A DNA stretch of 64,000 bases from Alphaproteobacteria bacterium (GCA_022822665.1 JAJEAR010000007.1:1-64000), one strand, 5' to 3'. Positions 53,510-62,669 are shown, counted from the first letter of the stretch. Numbers and translations are program-made. Notes: generated from the sequence alone by a model not told the origin.

Positions 53510-53922
53510 ACGCTGCGGTCCGGGCCAACCGGTCCCTCGTAGGAGGCCCAGGCGATGTGGGATTCCCGAAGCGTGACCAGCAGTGCGGCAATGCCTCCGG
53601 CGTGCGGTCCGAGGCGCCCGGCGGCAATGGCGTCCGTCATCCGCGTGTGGATGTCGCGGGCGAGGAACTCGGTGGTGGTGTTGATGCCGCGGAACGCCTC
53701 GACATCGTCGAGGTTGCGGTAGTCGTAACCGTCCAGCACCTCGCGCAGGACCGTCCTGGCGCGGCCGATGTCGACCACGATCATGTCGGGATCGAGGTCC
53801 GGGCGGCGGAAGGTGACATCGACCAGGAAGGTCGCGCCGTGCACCGCCTGGGCCGGTCCGAACACCTCGCCCCGGAAACTGTGCGCGATCATGATGTGAT
53901 CACGAATCGTGAGACTGAACAC
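53506..53922 (-). CDS. 6-pyruvoyl-tetrahydropterin synthase/QueD-fold protein, active-site degenerate
   Basis: This 138-residue protein has the PTPS/QueD fold: the GTG at 53922, with GGGGAG 7 bases upstream, gives a standard length. H14 in IAHSF and H28 in VHGATF align with two zinc histidines of QueD, but the third (HGH) is alanine 30, the catalytic cysteine region reads GPAQ without cysteine, and the D-H pair is [15 protein letters not shown] and [13 protein letters not shown] match conserved C-terminal segments. The reaction is thus unlikely to be the classic PTPS or QueD chemistry. It lies between the MDR gene and the GT4 gene, overlapping the latter by 4 nt. Confidence 0.82.
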   Translation of the reverse strand: MFSLTIRDHIMIAHSFRGEVFGPAQAVHGATFLVDVTFRRPDLDPDMIVVDIGRARTVLREVLDGYDYRNLDDVEAFRGINTTTEFLARDIHTRMTDAIAAGRLGPHAGGIAALLVTLRESHIAWASYEGPVGPDRSV

Positions 53923-53942
53923 GAGCCGGCTCCCCAGCAAAT

Positions 53943-54935
53943 TCAGGCGGCAGGATACACCACCCTGTGGCACAGGGCGGCACGGCGCCCGGCCGACAGT
54001 TCGACCATGTCCGCAGGCAGGCCCTCGAAGGCGCCCTCGCTGTCGATGAGTGCGTCGAGGCGCGCATCGCGCAGCAGTTCGAGCGCCCTGTCAAGCCGTC
54101 GTGCGCGCGACCAGCGCGCGCGGTAGCGCGGCGCGACGACACCCACTTGGGAAGAGAGGATCGACAGGCGCCGGTCGTGAAAGTCCTCACCGAGCGGCAG
54201 GGTCACGGGCCGGGTGCCGTACCAGCTGAGCTCGACGATCCGCGCCTCGAATCCGGCCACCGCCAGGCACGCCCGCAGCCCGGCCGGGTTGCCGCTTGCG
54301 TGGAACAGCAGCGTGCTGGCGTGGCGCGGTTCCCCGGCAAAGCCGAGACCGAGCCGACGGGCGATCTCGCCCCGGGCCGGCTTGACATCGACCACCTCGA
54401 CCCGGGCCCCGGCCAGCCGGCGGGCGAGATAGCCGACCAGCAGGCCGATCACCCCGGCGCCGACGACACAGACCTGCTGGTCCCGGTCAGGCCTCGCGTC
54501 CCACACCGCGTTCAATGCGGTTTCCATTCCAGGTGCGAGGACCGCCCGGGCTGGCGGCACGCCCCGCGGCAGCGGCCGGGCCGCGTCTTCGGGCAGAATC
54601 ATCAGATCCTGGTGCGGGTGCAGGGCGAAGACTTCCTGGCCATGGCCGGGACCCGAGATGACCGTTCCCACGGTGGAGTAGCCGTACTTGACCGGACCCG
54701 GGAACTCGCCCTCCTGGAACGGGCAGCGCATGCGTGCGGCCAGCCTGTCGGGCACCTCGCCGCGAAACACCAGGGTCTCGGTTCCCCTGCTGACCCCGCC
54801 GTACCGCGACCGCACCACCACCTCGCCGGGCGCGACAGGCGGCACCGGCTGCGACCGGATCCGGCCACAGCCCGGCCGCATCACCCAGAAGGCGCGCACC
54901 TCTGCGCTCGGTCCTGCTGTCGACTGCTCAGACAT
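53943..54935 (-). CDS. MDR-superfamily zinc-type alcohol dehydrogenase-like protein
   Basis: This 330-residue protein has a GroES-like N-terminal domain ([21 protein letters not shown]) and a Rossmann nucleotide domain with [18 protein letters not shown] near residue 160. Zinc-binding residues of ADHs are missing: the catalytic cysteine of the usual GCH motif is replaced in GGVSRGTE, and no structural cysteine cluster is seen. This variant occurs in 'zinc-binding dehydrogenase' homologues of small-molecule clusters. It begins the leftward operon MDR, PTPS-like, GT4, methyltransferase, with 20 bases to the PTPS-like start. Confidence 0.84.
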   Translation of the reverse strand: MSEQSTAGPSAEVRAFWVMRPGCGRIRSQPVPPVAPGEVVVRSRYGGVSRGTETLVFRGEVPDRLAARMRCPFQEGEFPGPVKYGYSTVGTVISGPGHGQEVFALHPHQDLMILPEDAARPLPRGVPPARAVLAPGMETALNAVWDARPDRDQQVCVVGAGVIGLLVGYLARRLAGARVEVVDVKPARGEIARRLGLGFAGEPRHASTLLFHASGNPAGLRACLAVAGFEARIVELSWYGTRPVTLPLGEDFHDRRLSILSSQVGVVAPRYRARWSRARRLDRALELLRDARLDALIDSEGAFEGLPADMVELSAGRRAALCHRVVYPAA

Positions 54936-55360
54936 TACGTCATCACCCTGATCGGACGTGCCACACTCCCCGAGCCTCCGCCGTGACCCGCCCCCGTCAA
55001 ACCCGTCATCGTGCTCCGTTGCGGGGTCCGCCGGTTCCGGTCGTCACCCAAGCGAAACGCCCACTGTCACCCTCGTCGGGCTCCGTGTCCATGGCGCCCG
55101 CGCGGTACCCGGGAGAGGTGAGCCGGATCCGCTCCCGCCGGCCTGATCACGACGCCGGGTAGCACGTCACGCGCCAAACTCGCGGAACATGCACATCATG
55201 ACCCCACCCGCGACACCCGATGACACTCCAGGCCCCGTCCCTGCCGGAGCGACGGGTCTGCCCGAAGGGTGCGCCATGGCGGGCCGGCATCCGCTTGCCT
55301 GTCGCAACTTCGCCGTCCTACCCTTGGGCCCTCGGGTGACGCCAGCGGGGAGAGGCCAGC
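54936..55360. other. Intergenic region
   Basis: No gene or structured RNA is recognisable in these 425 bases. The open frames on both strands have no motif. The right end carries GGGGAGAGG just before the YceI ATG. The left end must hold the promoter of the pterin-like cluster. Confidence 0.4.
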
Positions 55361-55957
55361 ATGACTGGACACTGCCGCAGACTGTTGCGAAGTCTCGCGC
55401 TGGGATTGTTCCTGCTACCACAGCCGCTTGCGGCCGAGCCGGTCACCTGGCGCATCGATCCCGAGCACATGTCGGTCGGATTTCTGGTCGACCATATCGG
55501 GTTCGCCAGCGTGCTGGGGATGTTCCACGAGGCTGACGGCAGCTTTGTCTTCGACGCCGAGCAACGCCGGGTCGAGGACATCACGATCACGGTCAGGGCG
55601 GCCAGTGTTCACACCAATCACAAGGCCCGGGACGAGCACCTGCGCGGCCGCGACTTCCTGTGGGCCGAGAAGTACCCGGTCATCACCTTCACCGGGCGGG
55701 AGGCTCGCGCCACCGGTGAACGGACCGGAGTGATCACCGGTGATCTGACACTACGGGGCGTGACCAGACCTGTTTCTGTCGAGGTGGTGTGGAACAAGAC
55801 CGGCGCGTATCCGTTCGGCGACCACCACGAGGCCATCGGCCTGTCGGCGCGCGCCCGCATCCTGCGCAGCGACTTCGGCATGGACTACGCCGTGGCCAAC
55901 GGATGGGTCGGTGACGAGGTCGAACTGATCTTCGAGTTCGAAGCCCGTCGCGACTGA
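55361..55957 (+). CDS. YceI-family periplasmic protein
   Basis: This is a 198-residue exported lipocalin-like protein. Signal peptide is residues 1-25 (cleavage near LAA-EPV). The mature protein has the YceI run: WRIDPEHMSVGFLVDHIGFASVLGMF, AASVHTNHKARDEHLRGRDFL and ITGDLTLRGVTRPVSVEV, ending in ANGWVGDEVELIFEFEA. YceI proteins bind isoprenoid lipids and are often linked to respiratory chains or stress. Strong GGGGAGAGG precedes the ATG. No cytochrome b561 partner, the common neighbour, is seen. Confidence 0.9.
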   Translation: MTGHCRRLLRSLALGLFLLPQPLAAEPVTWRIDPEHMSVGFLVDHIGFASVLGMFHEADGSFVFDAEQRRVEDITITVRAASVHTNHKARDEHLRGRDFLWAEKYPVITFTGREARATGERTGVITGDLTLRGVTRPVSVEVVWNKTGAYPFGDHHEAIGLSARARILRSDFGMDYAVANGWVGDEVELIFEFEARRD

Positions 55958-56168
55958 GCGCCCGGGAACCGGACCGAAACGGCGCATCGGGCTTTCCCGT
56001 TGGGCCGGCGGCAAGGCCTTGTCCGCGCAGCAACGCTTGGATACCACCAAGCATACGCCGCGCTCCTACTGCTCAAGGATGGGGCCTTGAACAGTTCGGC
56101 CCGCCGATTCAGCCGTTGACGGTCTGAGGGAAAGATTGAAGAAAGACGCAGTCTGACCGAGAATTAAA

Positions 56169-56534
56169 ATGACCGAAAGCCAGAGCAAGGAAGATCAGGG
56201 TCGCAGGATCAAAATTTATGCCGTCGCGAGCCTTTCTTTTTCACTTCTCGTCTTCGTGGTTATCCCAATAGCGATCATTCTCGATTCGTTCGACCTGATA
56301 AGCGTGCTTGCACACGACATCATGATGTTCATTGGGGTGCCGCTACCGATTTTGGGAGCGGTTTTCGGACATATTGCACTGAACAAGATCAAGAAACATC
56401 CCGAATCACCGAGAAAATACAGGCGTCTGGCCCTGACAGGTGCGATAGTGGGTTACTGTTGGGTGGCTTTTTGCATCCTGGTTTTCCTGTTCTTTTGGTT
56501 TGTTGTCTTCCCCAACCTGTTTCACTCACATTGA
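56169..56534 (+). CDS. Small DUF4190-like membrane protein
   Basis: This is a 121-residue protein with three strongly hydrophobic segments (about 18-40, 48-66 and 90-117). LPILGAVFGHIALNKIKKHPES and ALTGAIVGYCWV match the DUF4190 pattern (ILGhiAL, G-GY). The function of the family is unknown. Its base composition is AT-richer than the core genes, hinting at foreign origin. The ribosome-binding site is weak. Its stop is 6-8 bases from the end of the broken RES toxin frame. Confidence 0.75.
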   Translation: MTESQSKEDQGRRIKIYAVASLSFSLLVFVVIPIAIILDSFDLISVLAHDIMMFIGVPLPILGAVFGHIALNKIKKHPESPRKYRRLALTGAIVGYCWVAFCILVFLFFWFVVFPNLFHSH

Positions 56535-56888
56535 ATTCACATGGAATTGCCTAGAACAGTGACCCGGATTGGGCCAATGCTCATCCTCAAGCGGTCCGGT
56601 GAAGCCGACCGACACCACCAGACGGGCCTCGACGTCACTTCGCGGGAGTTCATGCCGGCGGCGACGGGCGAAACGGTTGCGCGCCAGGGTTTCCCGGAGT
56701 GCTCAGCGTATCGTGTCCGACGGATACGGCATGGCGTAGCGCTCCTGTGGATCGCTGAACCGGCTCGGCGCAACTGCCGGTCCCAGTGGGGTCGAGCGGC
56801 GGTCGCGGTGGATCACGCGGAAGACGCGTCCGAGACGGACGCTACGCAGCCGCGAGCGCAAGCGGTCCGGGTCGTAGCCGCCCGTCAC
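56526..56888 (-). pseudogene. RES-domain toxin, disrupted by a TGA and truncated
   Basis: The minus frame starts at GTG 56888 (overlapping the antitoxin stop, GTGA) and reads GRVFRVIHRDRR, then PSRFSDPQERYAMPY, the start of a RES-domain NAD+ phosphorylase toxin. A TGA at 56703-56705 stops it after SDTIR. The same frame then continues as ALRETLARNRFARRR and VEARLVVSVGFTGPLE, fitting the next RES segment, before drifting into unrelated sequence and stopping at 56526. Hence the toxin gene is broken by a nonsense change and lacks its C-terminal part, so no active toxin is expected. Confidence 0.72.
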
Positions 56889-57499
56889 GCAAAGTCGCCC
56901 TGCCGGTCTCCCTCCGCGGTCTTCGCCACGCGGTCGACCTCGCCCCCGGCCAGCAACGTCAGCGGCGGCGCGCCATCGAGCGAGGACAGTTCCGTCGTGA
57001 GCCAGACCCAGGCGGCATAGCCGTCGTCGAACAGCCCCGCCACCCGGTCGAGACCATTGAGCGGACGTCCTCGCTTGTCGAGCTGCCCCGCAGGGAAGAC
57101 ATGGCCGCGTCTCGCGCCCCGCCAGCCCACGATCCGGCCCCTTTTCAGCCAGTCATGCACCGACTGGCGTGTGTTGAGCCCGATCCGCGCCGTCAGCTCG
57201 TCGGAGGTCAGCAGCGTCTCTGGCGCGCTCTCGCTCGTGCGCGCCGCCAGCCGTTCGGCCGCCACTTTCCCGTCCACCCGCCGCGGTCGGTCGCCCCCGA
57301 CAATTTCGAGCGCCGGCCGGCCCGCGTCGTCCAGCGTCAGCACGTCGGCCGCCGCCAGCGCCGAGCGCACGGCGTCGGGGCGAGCAACCAGAGCCGCCAC
57401 ATGCGCCGGGCTCAGGCGGCCTGCCGCCTCATGCAGGACACCTTCCAGCCCGCGCACTTTCTCTTCGCCGGCCCGGCCCACGGCAGTCCTCCGAGGCAA
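56885..57499 (-). CDS. Xre/MbcA/ParS-family antitoxin
   Basis: This 204-residue antitoxin has a helix-turn-helix region in the middle (LLTSDELTARIGLNTRQSVHDWLKRG, about 95-120) and a C-terminal toxin-binding DUF2384-type domain (AAWVWLTTELSSLDGAPPLTLL, about 165-185). Such antitoxins neutralise RES toxins and repress their own promoter. The start is uncertain: TTG 57499 with GAGG upstream is favoured, and a GTG at 57481 or 57457 is possible. It overlaps the toxin start by 4 nt. With the toxin broken, it may survive as an orphan, perhaps protecting against a related toxin. Confidence 0.8.
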   Translation of the reverse strand: MPRRTAVGRAGEEKVRGLEGVLHEAAGRLSPAHVAALVARPDAVRSALAAADVLTLDDAGRPALEIVGGDRPRRVDGKVAAERLAARTSESAPETLLTSDELTARIGLNTRQSVHDWLKRGRIVGWRGARRGHVFPAGQLDKRGRPLNGLDRVAGLFDDGYAAWVWLTTELSSLDGAPPLTLLAGGEVDRVAKTAEGDRQGDFA

Positions 57500-57632
57500 G
57501 CAAGCCTCGCCCCGACATTGGTCTATACCGTCTGTTCCGTCGATGGGCGTCCGCCGACCTGCACCCTACGAACGAGTTGTCAGATATCGAGACATGCAAC
57601 AAAGCACCAGTCCGCCAGCGTCACCGACGGGT

Positions 57633-58511
57633 TCAGCCATGGGGAAGACTCTCCCGTATGTCCGGGATCCCGGTCAGGAAGATCGCTTCATGCTGATGAC
57701 CCGTATAAGCGCTGAATATGTACTCGTTCCAGTGGTTGAGGCTCAGGCCATACTTCATCAGGTGGCCGCGCGCGTTGTCAGTCCGGGAAAGTCTGTTCGC
57801 TTTCATCCGCGCCAGTTCGCGCTCCATGTAGTCGATGAAGGCGCGTTCGGGATAGTCCTCGATGACGTATGGCGTGATGAACACGATATGCCGCCGGGAT
57901 AGGGGGTGGGGCGGAGGAAGTACGCGCACGAACCAGATTTCCCCTTCGCGGCCGGTATAGCCAACCGGCACCATGCAGGAAATGATCTCCCGTGTGCCGA
58001 CCTCGCGTAGCAGGACCTCGGTGTCCTGGCTGCCGCAATGGACGTAGAAGCCCATCCTCGACTGCTGCATCCGCTCAATGCTGTCGATCAGCCAGGACGG
58101 GAGATCGAACTCAGCCGCGATGCGCAGAATGCAGCTCCCCATGGTCTCCCGGCTGCTTCCGAACCGGACGTCGAAAAACGCCCACATCGCAAAATAGCTG
58201 CGTGTCAACGGGCTCATCGGCGGCCCGGACGGCAAGTATTCGTCCTCCGCGTTGCCGACGGTCCTGACGAAGCCCTTCACCTCTCTCATTCCGGAAATCG
58301 ATTCGGCCATGAGAGAGGTGATGTTCTGCGCCAACGCATAGATGGCAAGGTCAGGGTCAAGGTCCGCGAACTTGCCGGGGACCGGATCCTCGCCACCGAA
58401 GCCGGCTTCAAGGGCCATCTTCCTGCCCTCCCGCCAGCTCTCCAGATCGACGACCTTTGAGCCTCGGGAGGAGAGGAGCTTCCTTGTTATCCTGTCTGCA
58501 ACGGAACCCAT
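57633..58511 (-). CDS. Uncharacterised 292-residue protein
   Basis: I do not recognise this family. The protein is soluble, with no signal peptide or membrane segment. Notable stretches are SYFAMWAFFDVRFGSSRETM (mid-protein), FYVHCGSQDTEVLLREVGT and VPVGYTGREGEIWFVRVLPPP, followed by IVFITPYVI, which look like a conserved beta-rich core; the C-terminal part contains NHWNEYIFSAYTGHQHEA. Codon use and GC are only slightly different from its neighbours. It lies next to the antitoxin/toxin remnant in an accessory region, but nothing links their functions. Start ATG 58511. Confidence 0.7.
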   Translation of the reverse strand: MGSVADRITRKLLSSRGSKVVDLESWREGRKMALEAGFGGEDPVPGKFADLDPDLAIYALAQNITSLMAESISGMREVKGFVRTVGNAEDEYLPSGPPMSPLTRSYFAMWAFFDVRFGSSRETMGSCILRIAAEFDLPSWLIDSIERMQQSRMGFYVHCGSQDTEVLLREVGTREIISCMVPVGYTGREGEIWFVRVLPPPHPLSRRHIVFITPYVIEDYPERAFIDYMERELARMKANRLSRTDNARGHLMKYGLSLNHWNEYIFSAYTGHQHEAIFLTGIPDIRESLPHG

Positions 58512-59181
58512 GCTGTGCTTTTGGCAGAATTGGCTCGTGGGGTTCAGGCGTCCGCCGCGACAGCGGCGGTCCAGGCAGTGTACTCATTTCCCGCAACAGG
58601 ATGCAGCGCCCAACAACGAAGACTGCGTGATGCCCGCAGCGCGCCCCGCTCACTCTCCGGTTCCCTTACCGGACCAGGAGTTCGCCGCATCGAATCGCTC
58701 GGCAGGCCGGGCCAGCAGGTTGACGCCCAGCCGGACCATGAGGTCCTTTCAGACGCTGCACCGGATACAGGACATACTGCCGCAGGAAAGCGAATGCCGA
58801 CGCGTCCGGGAACCACTGCACCGTCTGAGCGCCGATCCCCGGCATGGGCAGGTGATCCGCGACGATCTGCGGGCCGGGTTCCCTGCCCCGCCGATCTGGA
58901 TGCAGGAATTTCTGCGCGACCTGCTCGGGACCGCCCACGTGAATGAGGCGCCACCATGACGGCCACCGCAAACGGTCGCCTGAGCGCCACGTCACCGAGT
59001 GGCTGCCTCGACCTGCTCCTCACGGCCGCCAACCGGCAAGCAACGGGAGGCGGACTGCGGAGAACGGGTCATGATAGGCGCCGGCTCCAGTGACCCTGCG
59101 GAAGCCTCCTCGGGGCTTGCACCACCACGAAGTCGGCTGCAGAATCGAGCCACACCACCGGGATGTTTCAGGGAGGGGCGG
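58512..59181. other. Intergenic region with a possible decayed gene fragment
   Basis: No intact gene is evident in 670 bases. The minus strand has two short frames in register only through a frameshift near 58745: VADHLPMPGIGAQTVQ and AFLRQYVLYPVQRL in one, then DLMVRLGVNLLARPAERF and NSWSGKGTGE to a stop at 58650 in the other. This hints at a decayed gene that I cannot assign. The right end holds AGGGAGGGGCGG, the ribosome-binding site of the TauD gene. Confidence 0.35.
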
Positions 59182-60045
59182 ATGAGGGTCCGGACACTCA
59201 CGGACACCGTCGGCGCCGAGATCGAGGGCGTTCGACTGGACCGGCTTGACGATACATCATTTGACGGAATTCGCGCGGCACTGGACAGCCACGGCGGACT
59301 GCTGTTCCGCGACCAGTCCCTCGAGCCCGCCGATCTGGTCGCGTTCAGCCGACGTTTCGGCGAACTCGATCACGCGCCGGTCATGGAGAAAGGCCGGACC
59401 GCGGTCGAGGGCTGGCCCGAAATCTACATCGTCTCCAACGTCCTGGATGCCGAAGGCAAGCCGATCGGCAGCCTGGGGGCTGGCGAAGCGGTCTGGCACA
59501 CCGACATGTCCTACCTCGAGAACCCGCCCGATTTCTCGATGCTGTACGCGATCGAGGTCCCGGCGAGCGGGGGCGACACCTGGCTGTCCAGCATGGCGGC
59601 GGCGCACGATAACCTGCCCGGGGAACTGCGCGAGCAGATCGCGGATCTCACGATCAAGCACGACGGCACCTTCAATTCCGGGGGATACCTGCGCCAGGGA
59701 GTGCGCGAGGACTCCAACCCGGCAACCTCGGTCGGTCAGCCGCACCCGGTGATCTGCGCCCACCCGCGCACCGGGCGGCCGGTCCTCTACCTCGGGCGCC
59801 GGCGCAACGCCTACGTGATGGGGCTCGAACTCGAGGCGTCCGAAACGCTGCTCGACCGGCTGTGGGAACATGCAACCCGCCCCGAACTCGCCTACGCGCA
59901 TCGATGGCGTCCGGGAGACCTGCTGCTGTGGGACAACCGGGCGACCATGCACCGCCGCGACCCGTTCGACCCCGAGGCCCGGCGGGTGATGCAGCGCACC
60001 CAGGTCCGGGGCCACGGCGCACCACGGCCGGTTGCTGAGACCTGA
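59182..60045 (+). CDS. TauD-family Fe(II)/2-oxoglutarate dioxygenase
   Basis: This is a 287-residue TauD/TfdA-type dioxygenase. HxD is WHTDMSYLENPP near residue 110 and the distal histidine is in NRATMHRRDPFDPEARRVMQRTQVRG near 263, where the arginine is the 2-oxoglutarate anchor. The segment ALDSHGGLLFRDQSLEPADLVAFSRRFGEL is the standard N-terminal motif. AGGGAGG gives a strong start at 59182. It opens a cluster with an alpha/beta hydrolase and a flavin monooxygenase, so the product may be further oxidised and hydrolysed (inference). Confidence 0.88.
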   Translation: MRVRTLTDTVGAEIEGVRLDRLDDTSFDGIRAALDSHGGLLFRDQSLEPADLVAFSRRFGELDHAPVMEKGRTAVEGWPEIYIVSNVLDAEGKPIGSLGAGEAVWHTDMSYLENPPDFSMLYAIEVPASGGDTWLSSMAAAHDNLPGELREQIADLTIKHDGTFNSGGYLRQGVREDSNPATSVGQPHPVICAHPRTGRPVLYLGRRRNAYVMGLELEASETLLDRLWEHATRPELAYAHRWRPGDLLLWDNRATMHRRDPFDPEARRVMQRTQVRGHGAPRPVAET

Positions 60046-60059
60046 TCGGAGGCATCCAG

Positions 60060-60938
60060 GTGTTTGACGGGTTCGAGGTGCGGCACGTCGATGCCGGCGC
60101 GGCAAGGGTGTTTGTTCGTCACCGGGGGCGGGGCCCGGCGGTGGTGCTGCTGCACGGATACCCGCAGTCGCACGTCTGCTGGCACCGGGTCGCACCGGCG
60201 CTGTCCGGACGCTTCACGGTGATCGTGCCGGACCTGCGCGGCTACGGTGACAGCATCGGCCCGGCCCCCGACCCGGAAAACCGCCACTACTCCAAGCGCA
60301 GCATGGCGCAGGACCTTGTGGCCGTGCTCGACGAGTTTTCGATCGGGTCCGCCGCCGTGATCGGTCATGACCGCGGCGGTCGGGTCGCCTACCGTTTCGC
60401 CCTCGACCATCCCGACCGGATCACCCGGCTGGGCGTGCTCGACATGATCCCGACCGGCGAGATGTGGGAACGGCTTGACGCTGCCGCGTTCATATCGGGG
60501 TATCACTGGCAGTTCCTGGCCCAGCCCCGCGGCCTGCCCGAACGCATGATCGGCCGCGATCCCGACGACTACCTCGAGCACACCCTTCACTCCTGGGCGC
60601 GGGTCGACGGCTGTTTCACCGACGAGGCGATGGCCGAATACAGGCGCTGCTTCCGCAAGGCCTCGGTGATTGCCGCGAGCTGCGCCGACTACCGGGCCGG
60701 GGCCACGGTTGACTGGGAACTCGACCGGGCCGACAGGGAAGCGGGACGGCTGATCTCCTGTCCGACGCTGACACTGTGGGGGGCCAGCCGGCGCGGCGGT
60801 TTCGACCAGCTGGAGGTCTGGCAGTCCTGGTGCGCGGAACCCGTCACTGGAGGGCCAATCGACTGCGGCCACTTCCTTCCCGAGGAGGCGCCCGGAGAGA
60901 CGCTGGGCGCGCTCGAGGGCTTTCTTGACGGGGAATGA
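60060..60938 (+). CDS. Alpha/beta hydrolase (haloacetate dehalogenase/epoxide hydrolase-like)
   Basis: This 292-residue hydrolase has HGYPQSHVCWHRVAP (oxyanion loop), the aspartate nucleophile in GHDRGGRVAYR near residue 105, and a catalytic histidine in DCGHFLPEE near 273. Nucleophile aspartate rather than serine points to the fluoroacetate dehalogenase/epoxide hydrolase group. The GTG at 60060 follows GGAGG by 7 bases and lies 14 bases after the TauD stop, so the two are co-transcribed. Substrate unknown. Confidence 0.87.
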   Translation: MFDGFEVRHVDAGAARVFVRHRGRGPAVVLLHGYPQSHVCWHRVAPALSGRFTVIVPDLRGYGDSIGPAPDPENRHYSKRSMAQDLVAVLDEFSIGSAAVIGHDRGGRVAYRFALDHPDRITRLGVLDMIPTGEMWERLDAAAFISGYHWQFLAQPRGLPERMIGRDPDDYLEHTLHSWARVDGCFTDEAMAEYRRCFRKASVIAASCADYRAGATVDWELDRADREAGRLISCPTLTLWGASRRGGFDQLEVWQSWCAEPVTGGPIDCGHFLPEEAPGETLGALEGFLDGE

Positions 60939-61003
60939 TGGCGGCCAGACTTGCCGGACCCGTGTCGGGATCGGTAAAGATTGGCGCCTTTCAACGCAAG
61001 CGG

Positions 61004-62632
61004 ATGCACACCATGCCCGAATCCTTCACGCGCAGCCCGGAACATGCCGTCGATTTCGACGTCCTGGTCGTTGGTGCGGGCTTTGCCGGCATGTACATGC
61101 TCTACCGGCTGCGCCGGCTCGGGTTTTCGGCGCTGGTCATCGAGGCCGGCAGCGATGTCGGCGGGACCTGGTTCTGGAATCGCTATCCGGGCGCCAGGTG
61201 CGACGTCGAGAGCGTTCAGTATTCCTACCAGTTCGATCGCGAGCTCGAACAGGAGTGGACCTGGTCCGAGAAGTACAGCCCGCAGCCCGAGATCCTCGCC
61301 TACGCCAACCATGTTGCCGACCGGTACGACCTGCGCCGGGACATCCGCTTCAACTGCCGGGTGACGGCTGCCCACTACCAGGCGGATCGCCGCCTCTGGG
61401 AGGTGACGCTCGCCGGTGACGAGCGGATCTCGGCCCGGCATGTGGTCATGGCGACCGGATGCCTCTCGCTGTCGAACACGCCGGACTTTGCCGGCATCGA
61501 CGACTTCCGGGGCGCGACCTATCACACCGGGCGCTGGCCGCACGACGGGGTCGACTTCACCGGCCAGCGCGTGGGCGTGATCGGAACCGGGTCTTCGGCG
61601 ATCCAGTCCATCCCGGAGATCGCTCGCCAGGCCCGGACACTGACGGTGTTCCAGCGCACCGCCAACTACACCATCCCGGCGCGCAACGCGCCGCTCAGCC
61701 CCGAGTACGTTGCGCGGATCAAGGCAAGCTACCCGGAGCTGCGGGCGCGGGCGCGTTCGCTGCCGACGGGCTATGCCATCAACTACAATACCGGATCGGT
61801 CCACGAGGTATCGCGGGAGGAGTACCGCGCCGAGTACCGTCAACGCTGGGAGGCAGGCGGCGTCAACTTTCTCGCGGCCTACGGCGACCTGCTGTTCGAC
61901 GCCGAGGCCAATCGCACGGCCGCGGACTTCGTCAAGGACATGATCCGCGAAACCGTGCACGACCCCGAAACCGCCGAACTGCTGTGTCCGACCAACATCA
62001 TCGGCTGCAAGCGGTTGTGCGTCGACACCGACTACTATGCCACCTACAACCTGCCGCATGTCCGGCTGATCGATGTCTCGCGCGTCCCGATCGACCGCCT
62101 GACACCGGAAGGGCTGTTGCACGACGACATCGCCCACGAGTTCGACGCGATCGTGTTCGCCACCGGCTTCGATGCCATGACCGGCGCCCTGTTCGACATC
62201 GATATCCGCGGCCTCGACGGGATTTCCCTGCGCGAGAAGTGGCAGGGCGGTCCGCAGACCTATCTCGGCCTTGCCACGGCAGGTTTTCCCAACCTGTTCA
62301 CCGTGACCGGTCCGGGCAGTCCCTCGGTGCTGACCAACATGCTGCCCTCGATCGAACAGCACGTGAACTGGATCGCCGACTGTCTTGCCTGGCTGAGAGA
62401 CCGCGGACACGAGGTGATCGATGCCAGTCCCGAAGCGGAACTCGCCTGGGGCGAACATGTCAACGAGGTGGCCGCGGCGTCTCTGCGTTCGACCTGTGCG
62501 TCGTGGTACGTCGGTGCCAATGTTCCGGGCAAGCCCCGGGTGTTCATGCCCTACATCGGCGGGTTTCCGCGCTACGTTGCGAAGTGCGACGAGGTTGCAT
62601 CCCGGGACTACGAGGGTTTCGCGCTGACCTGA
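61004..62632 (+). CDS. Baeyer-Villiger-type flavin monooxygenase
   Basis: This 542-residue flavoprotein has an N-terminal FAD Rossmann motif VVGAGFAGMYMLYRL near residue 22, the type I BVMO fingerprint FRGATYHTGRWPHD near 168 (FxGxxxHxxxW), and an NADPH Rossmann motif VIGTGSSAIQSI near 191. GGTWFWNRYPGARCD near 50 is typical of cyclohexanone monooxygenase-like enzymes. The ATG at 61013 is a second possible start. It is 65 bases after the hydrolase. Esters or lactones made by such an enzyme could be opened by an alpha/beta hydrolase, although the one next door looks like a dehalogenase. Confidence 0.88.
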   Translation: MHTMPESFTRSPEHAVDFDVLVVGAGFAGMYMLYRLRRLGFSALVIEAGSDVGGTWFWNRYPGARCDVESVQYSYQFDRELEQEWTWSEKYSPQPEILAYANHVADRYDLRRDIRFNCRVTAAHYQADRRLWEVTLAGDERISARHVVMATGCLSLSNTPDFAGIDDFRGATYHTGRWPHDGVDFTGQRVGVIGTGSSAIQSIPEIARQARTLTVFQRTANYTIPARNAPLSPEYVARIKASYPELRARARSLPTGYAINYNTGSVHEVSREEYRAEYRQRWEAGGVNFLAAYGDLLFDAEANRTAADFVKDMIRETVHDPETAELLCPTNIIGCKRLCVDTDYYATYNLPHVRLIDVSRVPIDRLTPEGLLHDDIAHEFDAIVFATGFDAMTGALFDIDIRGLDGISLREKWQGGPQTYLGLATAGFPNLFTVTGPGSPSVLTNMLPSIEQHVNWIADCLAWLRDRGHEVIDASPEAELAWGEHVNEVAAASLRSTCASWYVGANVPGKPRVFMPYIGGFPRYVAKCDEVASRDYEGFALT

Positions 62633-62669
62633 CCGGCCTGTGCCGGACGGCGGCCCCGGTCTGCGCGCT

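Noticed and set aside
56703..56705. Selenocysteine reading of the in-frame TGA in the RES-like frame
   Set aside because: RES toxins are not selenoproteins, no SECIS-like hairpin was recognised and the frame loses homology further on. A nonsense mutation is simpler.
58650..58995. Possible intact minus-strand gene upstream of the unknown protein
   Set aside because: Plausible peptide stretches occur in two frames broken by a stop and frameshift. I could not assign a family, so it is only noted as a possible decayed fragment.
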